From: UBA3839 sp963627995
Lineage (GTDB): Bacteria > Bacteroidota > Bacteroidia > Bacteroidales > Bacteroidaceae
Reading direction: 5' to 3'
Assembly: GCA_963627995.1 (NCBI GenBank)
Contig: CAVGCV010000014.1
Location: 1-64,000, forward strand
DNA: 64,000 nucleotides
Part shown: positions 1-8,624 of the stretch, in pieces
Position numbering within the stretch: position 1 is the first letter of the stretch
How the letters are laid out: every line of letters starts with the position of its first letter
Translations under genes and position numbers: made by a program
Notes under the pieces: generated by a model
What the model was told of the DNA's origin: nothing
Databases searched by the model: none
The model's input: the letters and a program-made list of their open reading frames with translations, nothing else

Positions 1-278
1 TCTCCCCTCCGTTTTCCGCTCCGCGCCCGCCCGCGCTTGGCGGCGCGCGGAAAAAACTTTCCAAAAAAGGGACAGAATTCCAAGCGCGGAATCCAGCCTT
101 TTTTTGTTTTGACACTAAAAGTTTAGCGGGCAGCAATATCCTCTACTCCAGTCCACTCCTCCAAGGGCTTCCCTGGGTAGTATTTCCGGCGGCAGGCCGC
201 CAACTTCCCCTCGGGATGCCTACGGGTCGCGGATTCCCGTGTCTTTAAGGTCTTTCGGCGGACGGCGGAGGCTTCTGA

Positions 279-344
279 AAGAAGCTGCTTGGATGCTGTT
301 GGGGTGTTGCTCGGATACTGTTTGGATACTGCTGGGATACAATA
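279..344. repeat. 11-bp tandem direct repeat
   Basis: About six imperfect 11-bp units run head to tail, the clearest being CGGATACTGTT, TGGATACTGCT and GGGATACAATA. They lie between the end of the window and the terminator of the GH127 gene. An open frame of 84 codons crosses them on the minus strand, but it looks like a consequence of the repeat (recurring Ser-Lys-Gln-Tyr-Pro-like residues) rather than a gene. The 11-bp period is close to one helical turn. I see nothing else in the first 278 bases. Confidence 0.7.
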
Positions 345-354
345 AAGAATAAAT

Positions 355-393
355 AAAGAGGGCGGAGATGATGCCATTCACTCCGCCCTCTTT
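355..393 (-). terminator. Terminator of the GH127 gene
   Basis: A 13-bp perfect stem (AAAGAGGGCGGAG with CTCCGCCCTCTTT) encloses a 13-base loop 40 bp past the GH127 stop codon. In the minus direction the stem is flanked by a T-rich run, as expected of an intrinsic terminator. Confidence 0.8.
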
Positions 394-433
394 GTAGTAA
401 TAAACCGAAAGGGGAATCTCTGCGCTTCTTCCG

Positions 434-3415
434 CTACTTCATCGCTTCTTTCAGCTGTCGTGTGGCGCGCTGGATCATGTCCATCGTCCCGCTGCCGTCC
501 GACACGTACTTCACCACCATCTCGGCATAGTCGATGGCCTCCTTGCCCTTGGGCGTGCTGGCGGCGGAAGCGGCCTTCGCTTTGTCGAGCAGCGGCAGGA
601 GCTCGTCCATGTCCTCCAGTTCCGGCAGGTTGCCCGGGCGCATCGTGTTGATGGCTGCGTTGAGTGCCGTCGTCTGCTTGTTGATGTCGTCGATGCTGCG
701 GTCGGCGTTGTCGAAGATGCGCTGTGCGTGGTCATATTGTTCCATCATGCGCGCAAAGGCGTGTTTCGCCCACGGCGCGTATTCTGGCACTTTCACGGCC
801 ATCTCGTTCCATGCCAGCTGCGCGTCGCGGCGGCTGCGTGCCACCTGCATCACCTCGCGCAGGGCGGTTTCGGCTGTTTCCATCTCCACCGCCTCGGCGG
901 CGTCAGTGCCGTCGGCCACGCCCGCGTCGGCCGCTGAAATCTCACTCTTCGCGCCCTTGATGTTCATGCGGAAGTAGTGCGTCGTGTTGCGGTCGGCCTG
1001 GTAGTCGGGAATGAACGTGCGGCCGCCGTGGGCCAGCGTGTACAGGTTGGCGTTGGCTCCTGTTCCCGTGGCCGCTCCGTTGAGCGTCACGTCGCTCAGG
1101 TCGCTCTCCACGTCGATGGTCGCCTCGTTCCAGTTGTCGATGCCGGTGGCCGTCATCACGAGCGGGCCGTACATGAACGTCCCTGTCCACATCGGGTCGA
1201 ACGGCGTTTTCGTCTTGTTGCGTCCCGTGGCGGCGATGGACATCTTGTCGGGGCCGAAGTCGAGGTGCTTGGTGAACGGCATCACCACCTCCACCACGTC
1301 GCTCTTCGTCCATTTGCGCGCGGGAATCTCCACGTAGCTGCTCGGCTGGTAGTGCCGTGCCACCGACTTGCCGTTGAGCCGCACGTCGAAGCCTTCCGTG
1401 GCCCAGTAGGGAACGCGCAGCTTCATGGCGAACGTCGCGCTGCCCTTCGCCACGCGGATGGTCGATTTCTCCGCCGGCCACGCACACTCCTGCTCGATGG
1501 TCACTTTCTTCGCGTCCCACGTGGCCGTCGTCGGCAGGTAGAGGCCCACCCACAGCGTGTTGCCGCCCGCGAAATAGGCGGCCTCCTGGTATTTCACGTG
1601 GTTCTCCACGCCCGTTCCGCCGCAGCAGGTGCTTTGCGGTGTCTCGTTGCCCCAGGGCTTCGATGCGTTCAGCCCCACGGCGTACTGGTAGAGCACGCGG
1701 TATTCGTGCGGGTCCACCGAGCCGACAATCTGGTTGTACAGCACCCGCTCGTAGTAGTCCATGTAGCCCGCGTCGTCAGGCCGGAAGCAGTTCAAGTCCT
1801 TCGTCAGCTTCGCCAGGTTGTAGGCGCAACACGTCTCGTTGATGGTCGGCTCGGGGATTTGCTCGCGTCCCCACGCCCCCACGTTGGTGCACATGCTCAG
1901 AATCTGCGAGTAGGGCTGCCGGAACATCTCGCCGTTGCCCACGCCGCCCATGGCGTAGCGGTAGCGCCCCTGGATCATCGTCCAGAAGTTTTGCGAGAGG
2001 TTGTAGTAGTAGGGGTTGTTGTTGCCGCGGAACGAGCGCAGCGCGCCCGTCACCATCGGTATGTGCTGGTTGGCGTGGCGCGTGCGGATGGCGTCCACGT
2101 TCACTGCCAGCGGGTCGAAGAACGCGGGGCTGTCGAAGTAGTTCGCCGCCTCGAGCAGGTGCGCCTTCTCCGTCGCCTCGTCCGTCATTTCCGACAGGCG
2201 CGCCAGCGACTCGGCCATGCCGCCCACCTCGCCGGCGATGTACATGTTCCACATCTCGTAGCGGTTGCCCGGGCGCGAGCGGCGTTCCTCCTGCGTTCCC
2301 TCGCTCTTCACGAACGTGCGGTAGTGCAGCCTGTTCCACACCCACAGCCCCATGTCCTTGGCGATGAGCCGCGCCTTGGCGGCCACTTTCCTGTCGTCCA
2401 CGTAGGTGGCGATGTCAATCAGTCCCGCCAGCTGCTTGTGCACCGAGTAGTAGGGCGCCCACACCCACTGCTCGTTGTTGTAGGCGCGGTACATCTCGAT
2501 GAGCGCGCAGTGCTGCGCCGGGATGGCGTTCAGGTAGCCGTAGCCGTAGTGGCGGTAGTCCTTCTTGTATTCGTCGAAGTCCCTCCACGTCCCCCGCATC
2601 GCTTTCAGCTCCTCCTCGGGCGCGAAGTCGCGCGCCTCCCAATAGCGTCCGAGCTTCTCGTCCCACACGAACGTGCGCTCCTGGCACGCGCGCAGCTCGT
2701 CCACCATCAGCGCGATGCGCCGCTTCAGCTCCGCCTTCTTCCCCTTGTCCTGGCAGCTGGCGTAGGCGAACGCCATGGCCGACATGTAGTGGCCGCTGCC
2801 GTGCCCCTTCAGCTTCGTGGTGGGCGAGTCCCATCCGTCGGCCACGGGGTAGCCCTCGGTGGGCAGCCCGTAGGTGTCGCGGTAGTTGTAGATTTGCTGC
2901 TTCACGTCGAGGCTCAGCAGCTGGTTGATGTCGAGGTCGCGGTTCCACGTCAGCCGGTTGTCGCCGTTGATGCGCACCTTGTCGAGCGGCAGCGGCTCGG
3001 CCGCGGGCGTGTTCGACGGGACGTCCCACGCCCGTGCCGTCACCCGCACGTGCGCCAGCACGGGGTAGCCGCTGCTCGTGGAGTTGTCGCCCACCACGAA
3101 GCCCCTCACCGTGTATTCCGCGCCCACGCCGTTGCGGCTCGCGTCGGCCTCCGCCTGTTCGGTGGCCAGGCCCGAGTTGGCCCATCGCACCTGCCGCCAT
3201 TCGGCCGTCCCGTCGGTGTAGGCCACCCACAGGCGGTAGGGCAGCCGGGGGGCCGTGCCCACGGGCGTGTCCACGCTCACGTTCTCCACTTTCGCAATCT
3301 TGCGTTCGGCGGCTGCCGCCGCGTGCGTCCCCGGCGCGAGGGCCATGGCCGTGGCTTCCGCCGCTTGCGCCGACGCGCAGAGCAGGCAGCAGACAGAAAT
3401 TGTCTTGATGTTCAT
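434..3415 (-). CDS. Secreted GH127/GH146-type beta-L-arabinofuranosidase
   Basis: A 993-residue exported glycoside hydrolase expected to release L-arabinofuranose from plant arabinan or arabinose-decorated glycans. A signal peptide (MNIKTISVCCLLCASAQA) is followed by an N-terminal Ig-like region, then the GH127 alpha/alpha barrel. The family's zinc/nucleophile cluster is visible as Glu-Thr-Cys-Cys near residue 527 and Ser-Thr-Cys-Cys-Gly-Gly near residues 595-599. These correspond to the Glu-x-Cys and Cys-Cys ligands known from HypBA1, one of which is the nucleophilic cysteine. The last ~150 residues look helical and accessory. The start at 3415 is preferred over an upstream in-frame ATG at 3475 because the promoter -7 box at 3463-3470 would place that ATG at or before the transcript start, and because it gives a clean signal peptide. 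GH127 versus GH146 cannot be separated by eye. Confidence 0.9.
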   Translation of the reverse strand: MNIKTISVCCLLCASAQAAEATAMALAPGTHAAAAAERKIAKVENVSVDTPVGTAPRLPYRLWVAYTDGTAEWRQVRWANSGLATEQAEADASRNGVGAEYTVRGFVVGDNSTSSGYPVLAHVRVTARAWDVPSNTPAAEPLPLDKVRINGDNRLTWNRDLDINQLLSLDVKQQIYNYRDTYGLPTEGYPVADGWDSPTTKLKGHGSGHYMSAMAFAYASCQDKGKKAELKRRIALMVDELRACQERTFVWDEKLGRYWEARDFAPEEELKAMRGTWRDFDEYKKDYRHYGYGYLNAIPAQHCALIEMYRAYNNEQWVWAPYYSVHKQLAGLIDIATYVDDRKVAAKARLIAKDMGLWVWNRLHYRTFVKSEGTQEERRSRPGNRYEMWNMYIAGEVGGMAESLARLSEMTDEATEKAHLLEAANYFDSPAFFDPLAVNVDAIRTRHANQHIPMVTGALRSFRGNNNPYYYNLSQNFWTMIQGRYRYAMGGVGNGEMFRQPYSQILSMCTNVGAWGREQIPEPTINETCCAYNLAKLTKDLNCFRPDDAGYMDYYERVLYNQIVGSVDPHEYRVLYQYAVGLNASKPWGNETPQSTCCGGTGVENHVKYQEAAYFAGGNTLWVGLYLPTTATWDAKKVTIEQECAWPAEKSTIRVAKGSATFAMKLRVPYWATEGFDVRLNGKSVARHYQPSSYVEIPARKWTKSDVVEVVMPFTKHLDFGPDKMSIAATGRNKTKTPFDPMWTGTFMYGPLVMTATGIDNWNEATIDVESDLSDVTLNGAATGTGANANLYTLAHGGRTFIPDYQADRNTTHYFRMNIKGAKSEISAADAGVADGTDAAEAVEMETAETALREVMQVARSRRDAQLAWNEMAVKVPEYAPWAKHAFARMMEQYDHAQRIFDNADRSIDDINKQTTALNAAINTMRPGNLPELEDMDELLPLLDKAKAASAASTPKGKEAIDYAEMVVKYVSDGSGTMDMIQRATRQLKEAMK

Positions 3416-3462
3416 GTCGTTTCGGTTAGTTGGATTTAGTTGGCAAAACCTCTTTCTTTCGC

Positions 3463-3493
3463 AAAAGTACGGCATTTTCGCAACACGTCCAAA
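3463..3493 (-). promoter_or_regulatory. Bacteroidetes sigma-A promoter of GH127 gene
   Basis: Read on the minus strand, TTTG at 3493-3490 is separated by exactly 19 bp from TACTTTTG at 3470-3463, matching the known TTTG-N19-21-TAnnTTTG consensus. It rules against the longer ATG at 3475. Confidence 0.75.
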
Positions 3494-3533
3494 CGCGCGC
3501 GGCCCTCTCTTTCATGGGACGGGGCGAAAAGGG

Positions 3534-3569
3534 GACGGGGGCGCACTCCCTGCGGAATGCGCCCCCGTC
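3534..3569 (-). terminator. Terminator of enolase gene
   Basis: A perfect 12-bp GC-rich stem (GACGGGGGCGCA with TGCGCCCCCGTC) lies 22 bp past the enolase stop. On the minus strand it is followed by a short T run. Confidence 0.85.
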
Positions 3570-3591
3570 GTTCGCGGTGCGTCCTTGCGGC

Positions 3592-4899
3592 TTACTTCAG
3601 CTTCTTGTAGGCGTAGCGGGCCGTCGCGCCGAGCTCCTCCTCGATGCGGATGAGCTGGTTGTACTTCGCCATGCGGTCCGTGCGCGACATCGAGCCGGTC
3701 TTGATCTGGCCCGAGTTCGTGGCAACGGCGATGTCGGCAATCGTGGCGTCCTCCGTCTCGCCCGAGCGGTGCGAGGTGACGGTCGTGTAGCCGTGGCGGT
3801 GTGCCATCTCGATGGCTTCGAGCGTCTCGGTGAGCGATCCGATTTGGTTCACCTTGATGAGGATGCTGTTGGCCGCGCCCATCTCGATGCCCTTCTGCAG
3901 GAACTTCGTGTTGGTCACGAACAGGTCGTCGCCCACGAGCTGGCACTTCTTTCCGACCTTCTCCGTCAGCTTCACCCAGTTCTCCCAGTCGTTCTCGTCC
4001 AGGCCGTCCTCGATGCTGTCGATGGGGTAGGTGTCGATGAGGTGCTCGAGGAACGCAATCTGCTCCTCGGCGCTCAGCTTCTTGCCGTTCGGGTCTTTCT
4101 GCTTGCCGTTCTTCAGCTGCTTGTAGTCGTAGAACCACTTGCCGTTCTCCTGTACGGCGAACTCCGAAGCGGCGCAGTCCATGGCAATCTTCACGTCCTT
4201 GCCCGGCTCGTAGCCGGCGGCCTTGATGGAGTCGCAGATGATTTGCAGCGCGTCCTCGATGCCGTCGAGCGCGGGTGCGAAGCCGCCCTCGTCGCCTACG
4301 GCCGTGCTCAGGCCGCGCTTCTTGAGCAGCTTGGCGAGGTTGTGGAACACCTCGGCGCCCATGCGGATCGACTCCTTCACGTTGGGCGCGCTCACCGGGC
4401 GGATCATGAACTCCTGGAACGCGATGGGCGCGTCGGAGTGCGCGCCGCCGTTGATGATGTTCATCATGGGCACGGGCAGCGTGTAGGTGTTGCAGCCGCC
4501 GATATAGCGGTAGAGGGGCAGTCCGAGCGCGTTGGCAGCGGCCTTGGCTGCTGCGAGCGACACGCCGAGGATGGCGTTCGCGCCGAGCTTGCTCTTGGTG
4601 GGCGTGCCGTCGAGGGCGAGCATCTTGTAGTCGAGCGCGCGCTGGTCGAGCACGCAGTCGCCCTTGAGCGCGGGAGCGATGACGCCGTTCACGTTCTCAA
4701 CGGCTTTCAGCACGCCCTTGCCGAGGAAGCGGCCCTTGTCGCCGTCGCGCAGCTCGAGTGCCTCGTTCTCGCCCGTCGATGCGCCCGACGGAACGGCGGC
4801 GCGGCCCATCACGCCGTTTTCCAGCACTACATCTACCTCAACCGTGGGGTTGCCGCGCGAGTCCATGATTTCGCGGGCAACGATTTTCTCAATCTTCAT
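3592..4899 (-). CDS. eno: Enolase
   Basis: A full-length 435-residue enolase converting 2-phosphoglycerate to phosphoenolpyruvate in glycolysis and gluconeogenesis. It shows the N-terminal DSRGNPTVEV segment (residues 13-22), the SGASTGENEALELRDGD loop that closes over the active site, the GDEGGFAP region carrying a catalytic glutamate, the SIEDGLDE Mg2+-binding motif, and the LIKVNQIGSLTE and SHRSGETEDATIAD stretches containing the catalytic lysine and phosphate-binding residues. All expected motifs are intact. It is a single-gene unit with its own promoter and terminator. Confidence 0.98.
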   Translation of the reverse strand: MKIEKIVAREIMDSRGNPTVEVDVVLENGVMGRAAVPSGASTGENEALELRDGDKGRFLGKGVLKAVENVNGVIAPALKGDCVLDQRALDYKMLALDGTPTKSKLGANAILGVSLAAAKAAANALGLPLYRYIGGCNTYTLPVPMMNIINGGAHSDAPIAFQEFMIRPVSAPNVKESIRMGAEVFHNLAKLLKKRGLSTAVGDEGGFAPALDGIEDALQIICDSIKAAGYEPGKDVKIAMDCAASEFAVQENGKWFYDYKQLKNGKQKDPNGKKLSAEEQIAFLEHLIDTYPIDSIEDGLDENDWENWVKLTEKVGKKCQLVGDDLFVTNTKFLQKGIEMGAANSILIKVNQIGSLTETLEAIEMAHRHGYTTVTSHRSGETEDATIADIAVATNSGQIKTGSMSRTDRMAKYNQLIRIEEELGATARYAYKKLK

Positions 4900-4942
4900 A
4901 ACGCTTTGTTGTTTTTAGGGGATGTTAAACACGTTTCACGTG

Positions 4943-4950
4943 CAAAGATA
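4943..4950 (-). promoter_or_regulatory. -7 box upstream of eno
   Basis: TATCTTTG on the minus strand, 44 bp upstream of the enolase ATG, matches TAnnTTTG. No clear TTTG box is seen at the expected -33 distance. Confidence 0.55.
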
Positions 4951-5037
4951 CGCAAAACTCGCTGAAAAACGCTGTCGTCCAAACAAAAAACAGGCCTTCC
5001 GCGTCCTTTCCGTAAATATATATGTACGCGCGCGAGG

Positions 5038-5535
5038 TCAGCAGCCGAACGTGCCGGCCACGGGCACCATGGTCTCGTTGTTGCAGAACACGCTCTCGCC
5101 GTAGGCCTTGGTCGGGACGGCCACGATGGAGGGCTCGTCGGTCATCCGCTTGCAGAAGCGCAGGAGGTCGAGGTAGCTGTACTTCTCCTCGCCCGAGAAC
5201 TTGAAGTGGTGGGGCAGGGCGGCGCGCAGGTCGTCCTTCTCCTCCTGCCGTATGCTCACGATGAGCCAGTCGTAGCCCACGCGGCTGGCGTCCTCCATCA
5301 TCTGCATGAGGGCGAGGCGCATGTTGCCGCGCCCCACGGGCTTGGAGTACACGTAGAGCTGCGCGGACTCCTGGCGGAAGACGAGCATGCCGTCCACCAC
5401 GGCCATGCAGAGGTCGCTGTCGGGATCCTTGCAGAGGCGGTCGATGGCCTTGGCGGCGCGCGGGCGCGCCTCCTCGCTCATGAAACTGCTGATGACGGGC
5501 GTGTCGGCTGGGGTGATTTTGCGGAATGGTATCAT
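5038..5535 (-). CDS. Hypothetical protein, DUF2156-like N-terminus
   Basis: A 165-residue soluble protein beginning MIPFRKITPADTPVISSFM. The opening and the later VDGMLVFRQ...YVYSKPVGRGN stretch resemble the N-terminal half of DUF2156 (GNAT-like) proteins, but the usual second acyltransferase half is absent, so this is a weak assignment. The start at 5535 is supported by a -7 box (TACATTTG) at 5572-5565; an in-frame reading that extends to 6123 would cross a repeat element and is not credible. It stands alone, divergent from the CotH-like gene. Function unknown. Confidence 0.6.
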   Translation of the reverse strand: MIPFRKITPADTPVISSFMSEEARPRAAKAIDRLCKDPDSDLCMAVVDGMLVFRQESAQLYVYSKPVGRGNMRLALMQMMEDASRVGYDWLIVSIRQEEKDDLRAALPHHFKFSGEEKYSYLDLLRFCKRMTDEPSIVAVPTKAYGESVFCNNETMVPVAGTFGC

Positions 5536-5564
5536 GGTTTTCGCACTTTTTGTTGGGTTTTGTG

Positions 5565-5597
5565 CAAATGTAGGGGCTTTGCTTGCACATTTCCAAA
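5565..5597 (-). promoter_or_regulatory. Promoter of the 165-aa gene
   Basis: On the minus strand TTTG (5597-5594) precedes TACATTTG (5572-5565) by 21 bp, within the Bacteroidetes consensus spacing. Confidence 0.6.
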
Positions 5598-5686
5598 CGT
5601 TTTGCGCGGAATTTTGGCAAAAAAACTGTTTTTTCACCATTTTTCGGGGCAAAAGGAACATGGAGCTTCCACCTCCTTTGCGCGCG

Positions 5687-5801
5687 CCAAAAACCTCCGC
5701 GGAGAAAAGTCCCGCGCTCCGCGGAGAAAAAGAATTTCGTCCGCAGACGAAAATATTTTTCTCCGCAGAGGTTTCAGGGCCTTCTCCGCAGTGTTTTTTG
5801 G
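5687..5801 (-). repeat. Dispersed inverted-repeat element, copy A
   Basis: A 115-bp element with related inverted ends (CCAAAAACCTCCGCGGAG and, on the other strand, CCAAAAAACACTGCGGAG) and an AT core (AAAATATTTTTC) flanked by CCGCAGA-like arms. It aligns in inverted orientation with the element at 35231-35342: both share AAACACTGCGGAG, then GAGAAAAATATTTT, then CTGCGGACGAAAT, in the same order and spacing. It lies between the outward promoters of the 165-aa gene and the CotH-like gene, so neither should transcribe it. Sequence outside this copy in the 590-bp intergenic region shows no gene. Confidence 0.75.
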
Positions 5802-5976
5802 GGTGTGGGGCCAAGCGGCTCCCGGCGCCAACGGGGCCGTGCGGGCTGTCCGCGGCAAAGCCCGTCAGCTTCCGGGCGGAAGCGCGAGTACGTCCGTTGT
5901 GGATTGTTAAATATTTTTCACAATCAGGGAAGCGAAAATGGCCGGTCCGGATGTTTTGGAAACCGATGCGTCGTCG

Positions 5977-5984
5977 TATATTTG
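5977..5984 (+). promoter_or_regulatory. -7 box of CotH-like gene
   Basis: TATATTTG matches TAnnTTTG; a TTTG at 5955-5958 sits 18 bp upstream, one base short of the usual spacing. The predicted leader to the ATG at 6126 is about 135 nt. Confidence 0.6.
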
Positions 5985-6125
5985 CGCAACTTGCAGCAAG
6001 AAGCCGGCCTCTTGGCTGTTGCGTCGTGGCAGCAGCCGGATGCGGGCCGCACGTGGGACAGATGATTGGCAAACCAGCCGCCTCCGCCGGCGGAACGCGC
6101 GGAGCGGCACAAACCAAAGACAAGC

Positions 6126-8255
6126 ATGAGGAAAAACTTTACACCGCGCGCCCTGCTGGCCTCCATGGCCTGTCTCGCAGCCACCCTCCACTCCGGGGCG
6201 CAGACCGGCACGGCCACCTACGAGCGGAAGACGGACATCCCGACGCTCTACGTGGAGACGGAGACGGGGCAGGACGCGGGCAAGACGGACTACGTGAAGT
6301 GCCGGGTGGTGCTGGTGGACGAAGCCGGCGAGCAGACCGTGTACGACCTGACCAAGAAGGGCATCCGCGGACGGGGCAACTCCACGTGGTCTCTCGACGG
6401 CACGAACCTGAACAAGAAGCTGCCGTGGCGGCTGAAGTTCGACTCCAAGGAGAAGCTGCTGGGCAAGGACTTCGCCAACGCCAAGGACTGGACGCTGCTG
6501 GCCAACGCGTTCGACAAGTCGCTGATGCGCAACGCGCTGACCTACCACCTCGGCAAGGCGTGCGGGCTCGCCTTCTGCCCGTCGTACAAGTTCGTGGACC
6601 TGGTGATGAACGGCGACTACCGCGGCACCTACCAGCTCTCGGATCAGATGGAGGTGCGGAAGAAGCGCGTGCAGGTGGGCGACAACGACTCCACCGTGTG
6701 GCTTCTGGAGTACGCCAACAGCAACACCAAGGTGGACGACCCGAAGATTGAGCTCACCCGGGCCGGGTGGGGCGGCGTGAACGGCCGCGGCGCCGTGGAA
6801 ATCAAGAACCCCGAGTTCGACAACGACGACCTCGCCTCCGACCCCGACATGGCCGAGCGCATCCGCCGGTTCCTGAACGACCAGCTGGGCCCGGCGCTCA
6901 CCAAGAGGCTCTCCAACTGGTCGAGCACTTCGACCACCGACAAGTACGAGTACGTGGACCCGCGCACGGGCTACCGCTCCATCATCGACGAGCCCTCGCT
7001 CCTCGCCTGGTACATCGCCACCGAGGTGACCGCCAACTGGGACGGCCTCTACAGCATCTACATGTACCGCGACCCCGAGGCCGGCGCGCCCCTCTACTTC
7101 GGGCCGATGTGGGACTACGACCTCGCCTACGGCAACCACACGGAGACCTACCAGTACTTCTCCAACAACAGCTACTACAACAACCTGCTCTGCGACAACA
7201 ACTTCCCCTCCAGCTGGGAGACGAGCAACCCCAACGGCTACCGTAAGATGCAGCCCGTCATCAAGCACCTGTGGGACGACCCGTGGTTCTCCAACGCCGT
7301 GGCGACGCGCTTCGACGAGCTGGTGGCGGACGGGCTGGCGGACAAGCTGACCGCCGCCGTCGACGCGATGCAGGCGCAGCTGGCGCAGTCGGCCGCGATG
7401 AACTACCAGCGGTGGAGCATCAGCTCCGACGACCCCGGCTACTCCATCGCGGCGGAGCGCAGCAGCTGGAACGCGGCCGTGCAGAACCTCCGCAACTTCG
7501 TCGGCACGCGCGTGTCGAAGCTGCAGACCCTGTTCACCTCGAAAAACAGCGGGGTCGTCTACCTCGACGAGGCGGCGGACAACACGCCCGCCCTCAGCGC
7601 GGCCCTCGGCAGCAGCGGCTCGGCCGTGGTGGCCCGGACGGTGCTGGCGCGCACCGCCACGGCCGGCACGTGGAACACGGTGTGCCTGCCCTTCAAGGTG
7701 TCGGCCAACCGCATCAAGTACCTCTTCGGCGAGGGCACGGTGGTGCAGGCGTTCACGGGCGTGACGCGCGGCGCGGACGGCGAGGTGTACCTCGACTTCA
7801 CGCCCGTGGCGACCATGGAGGCCGGCAAGCCCTACCTCGTGCGCCCGGCGCTGGACGTGGACCGCGCGTTCCCGTTCTTCGAGATGGGCTTCTCGTCGCC
7901 CACGCCGCAGACCGTCGCCCACGACGGCTACGCGTTCAGCGGCACCTACGCGCCCACGCAGCTCGCCGCCGACGGCAGCCAGCTGTTCGTGGCCTCGGGC
8001 AACCGCCTGCTGCGCCCCTCCGCCGGCTCGAAGCCGCTGAAGGGCTTCCGCGCCTACTTCACCCTGCCCGCCGACGCGGCGGCCAGCGTGCGGATGCGCA
8101 TCGCCGACGCGGCCACGGCCATCGGCACCGCGCCCGTGGAGCGCGCGCGCGGCGACGGACGCGTCTACACCCTCAGCGGGCAGTGCGTGGGCACGTCGCT
8201 CGACGGGCTGCCGCACGGCATCTACATCGTGAACGGAAAGAAAGTCGTGAAATAA
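6126..8255 (+). CDS. Secreted CotH kinase-family protein with C-terminal tail
   Basis: A 709-residue exported protein. After a signal peptide (MRKNFTPRALLASMACLAAT) comes a CotH-like domain: KGIRGRGNSTW (about residues 76-86), KKLPWRLKFDSK, DWTLLANAFDKSLMRNAL, and later FGPMWDYDLAYGN, the asparagine/aspartate-rich block that in CotH binds Mg-ATP. Roughly residues 480-640 look like a beta-rich module, and the last 30 residues (VYTLSGQCVG...GIYIVNGKKVVK) resemble a type IX-style C-terminal signal domain. CotH-family proteins are atypical kinases in spore coats; in gut Bacteroidetes the substrates are unknown. A 67-codon peptide gene follows 16 bp downstream and is probably co-transcribed. The start at 6126 gives the signal peptide; a longer in-frame reading from 6066 does not. 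Confidence 0.85.
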   Translation: MRKNFTPRALLASMACLAATLHSGAQTGTATYERKTDIPTLYVETETGQDAGKTDYVKCRVVLVDEAGEQTVYDLTKKGIRGRGNSTWSLDGTNLNKKLPWRLKFDSKEKLLGKDFANAKDWTLLANAFDKSLMRNALTYHLGKACGLAFCPSYKFVDLVMNGDYRGTYQLSDQMEVRKKRVQVGDNDSTVWLLEYANSNTKVDDPKIELTRAGWGGVNGRGAVEIKNPEFDNDDLASDPDMAERIRRFLNDQLGPALTKRLSNWSSTSTTDKYEYVDPRTGYRSIIDEPSLLAWYIATEVTANWDGLYSIYMYRDPEAGAPLYFGPMWDYDLAYGNHTETYQYFSNNSYYNNLLCDNNFPSSWETSNPNGYRKMQPVIKHLWDDPWFSNAVATRFDELVADGLADKLTAAVDAMQAQLAQSAAMNYQRWSISSDDPGYSIAAERSSWNAAVQNLRNFVGTRVSKLQTLFTSKNSGVVYLDEAADNTPALSAALGSSGSAVVARTVLARTATAGTWNTVCLPFKVSANRIKYLFGEGTVVQAFTGVTRGADGEVYLDFTPVATMEAGKPYLVRPALDVDRAFPFFEMGFSSPTPQTVAHDGYAFSGTYAPTQLAADGSQLFVASGNRLLRPSAGSKPLKGFRAYFTLPADAAASVRMRIADAATAIGTAPVERARGDGRVYTLSGQCVGTSLDGLPHGIYIVNGKKVVK

Positions 8256-8271
8256 CCCAAGAGACCACGCC

Positions 8272-8475
8272 ATGAAGAAGAAGACATACTTGCCGCCCCG
8301 CGCGCAGCGCGCGGAGCTGGCGCCGGAAAGCTCCGTCCTGGCCTCCAGTCCCACCGGGCTGTACGTCCGCCCGCAGGAAGGCGGCAACCTCGACTACACG
8401 GGCGAGGAGGGCGACGCCGGCGACGAGGGGCTGGCGAAGCGGCGCGCCTCCACGTGGGGCAGCCTGTGGGACTGA
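8272..8475 (+). CDS. Small WG-motif peptide (TWGSLW C-terminus)
   Basis: A 67-residue peptide of unknown function directly downstream of the CotH-like gene. It starts MKKKTYLPPRAQRAELAPESS and ends LAKRRASTWGSLWD. It has no transmembrane segment or clear signal peptide. The ends match the peptide at 32065-32238 (MKKTYQTP at the start, LSKQRENTWGDLW at the end), while the middles differ. That two unlinked copies share both ends, and both follow a secreted tail-bearing protein, argues that this is a real gene family. Function is not known to me. Confidence 0.7.
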   Translation: MKKKTYLPPRAQRAELAPESSVLASSPTGLYVRPQEGGNLDYTGEEGDAGDEGLAKRRASTWGSLWD

Positions 8476-8564
8476 ATGCACCCTTGGGGTTCTTGCAACA
8501 GCACGGACTTCCCCGGCGGCTTCCGCGAAGGCCGCAAGGGAAGTCCTCCACGCCCGGGCACGGA

Positions 8565-8600
8565 AAAGGGGCTGCGCCAGCATGCTGGCACAGCCCCTTT
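8565..8600. terminator. Bidirectional terminator
   Basis: A strong hairpin (AAAGGGGCTG...GCCAGCATGCTGGC...CAGCCCCTTT) lies between the convergent WG peptide and ferredoxin genes, with A and T runs on either side. Its AGGGGCTGxGCC core recurs in the terminator at 13771-13806. Confidence 0.85.
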
Positions 8601-8624
8601 CGCTCGTATGCGCGCGGCGGGAAC

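Noticed and set aside
123..377. An 84-codon minus-strand frame at the start of the window
   Set aside because: It runs through the 11-bp tandem repeat and the GH127 terminator; the repetitive residues follow from the DNA repeat.
977..3439. An 820-codon open frame on the plus strand opposite the GH127 gene
   Set aside because: It is the mirror of a GC-rich gene; its product is dominated by Val, Arg, His and Ala with no domain, while the minus strand encodes a clear hydrolase with catalytic motifs.
5690..5801. The inverted-repeat element as an intrinsic terminator
   Set aside because: It lies upstream of, not after, both flanking genes and between their outward promoters.
5536..6123. Upstream extension of the 165-aa protein to 361 residues
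   Set aside because: The extension crosses the inverted-repeat element and both divergent promoters; the internal ATG at 5535 has a correctly placed promoter.
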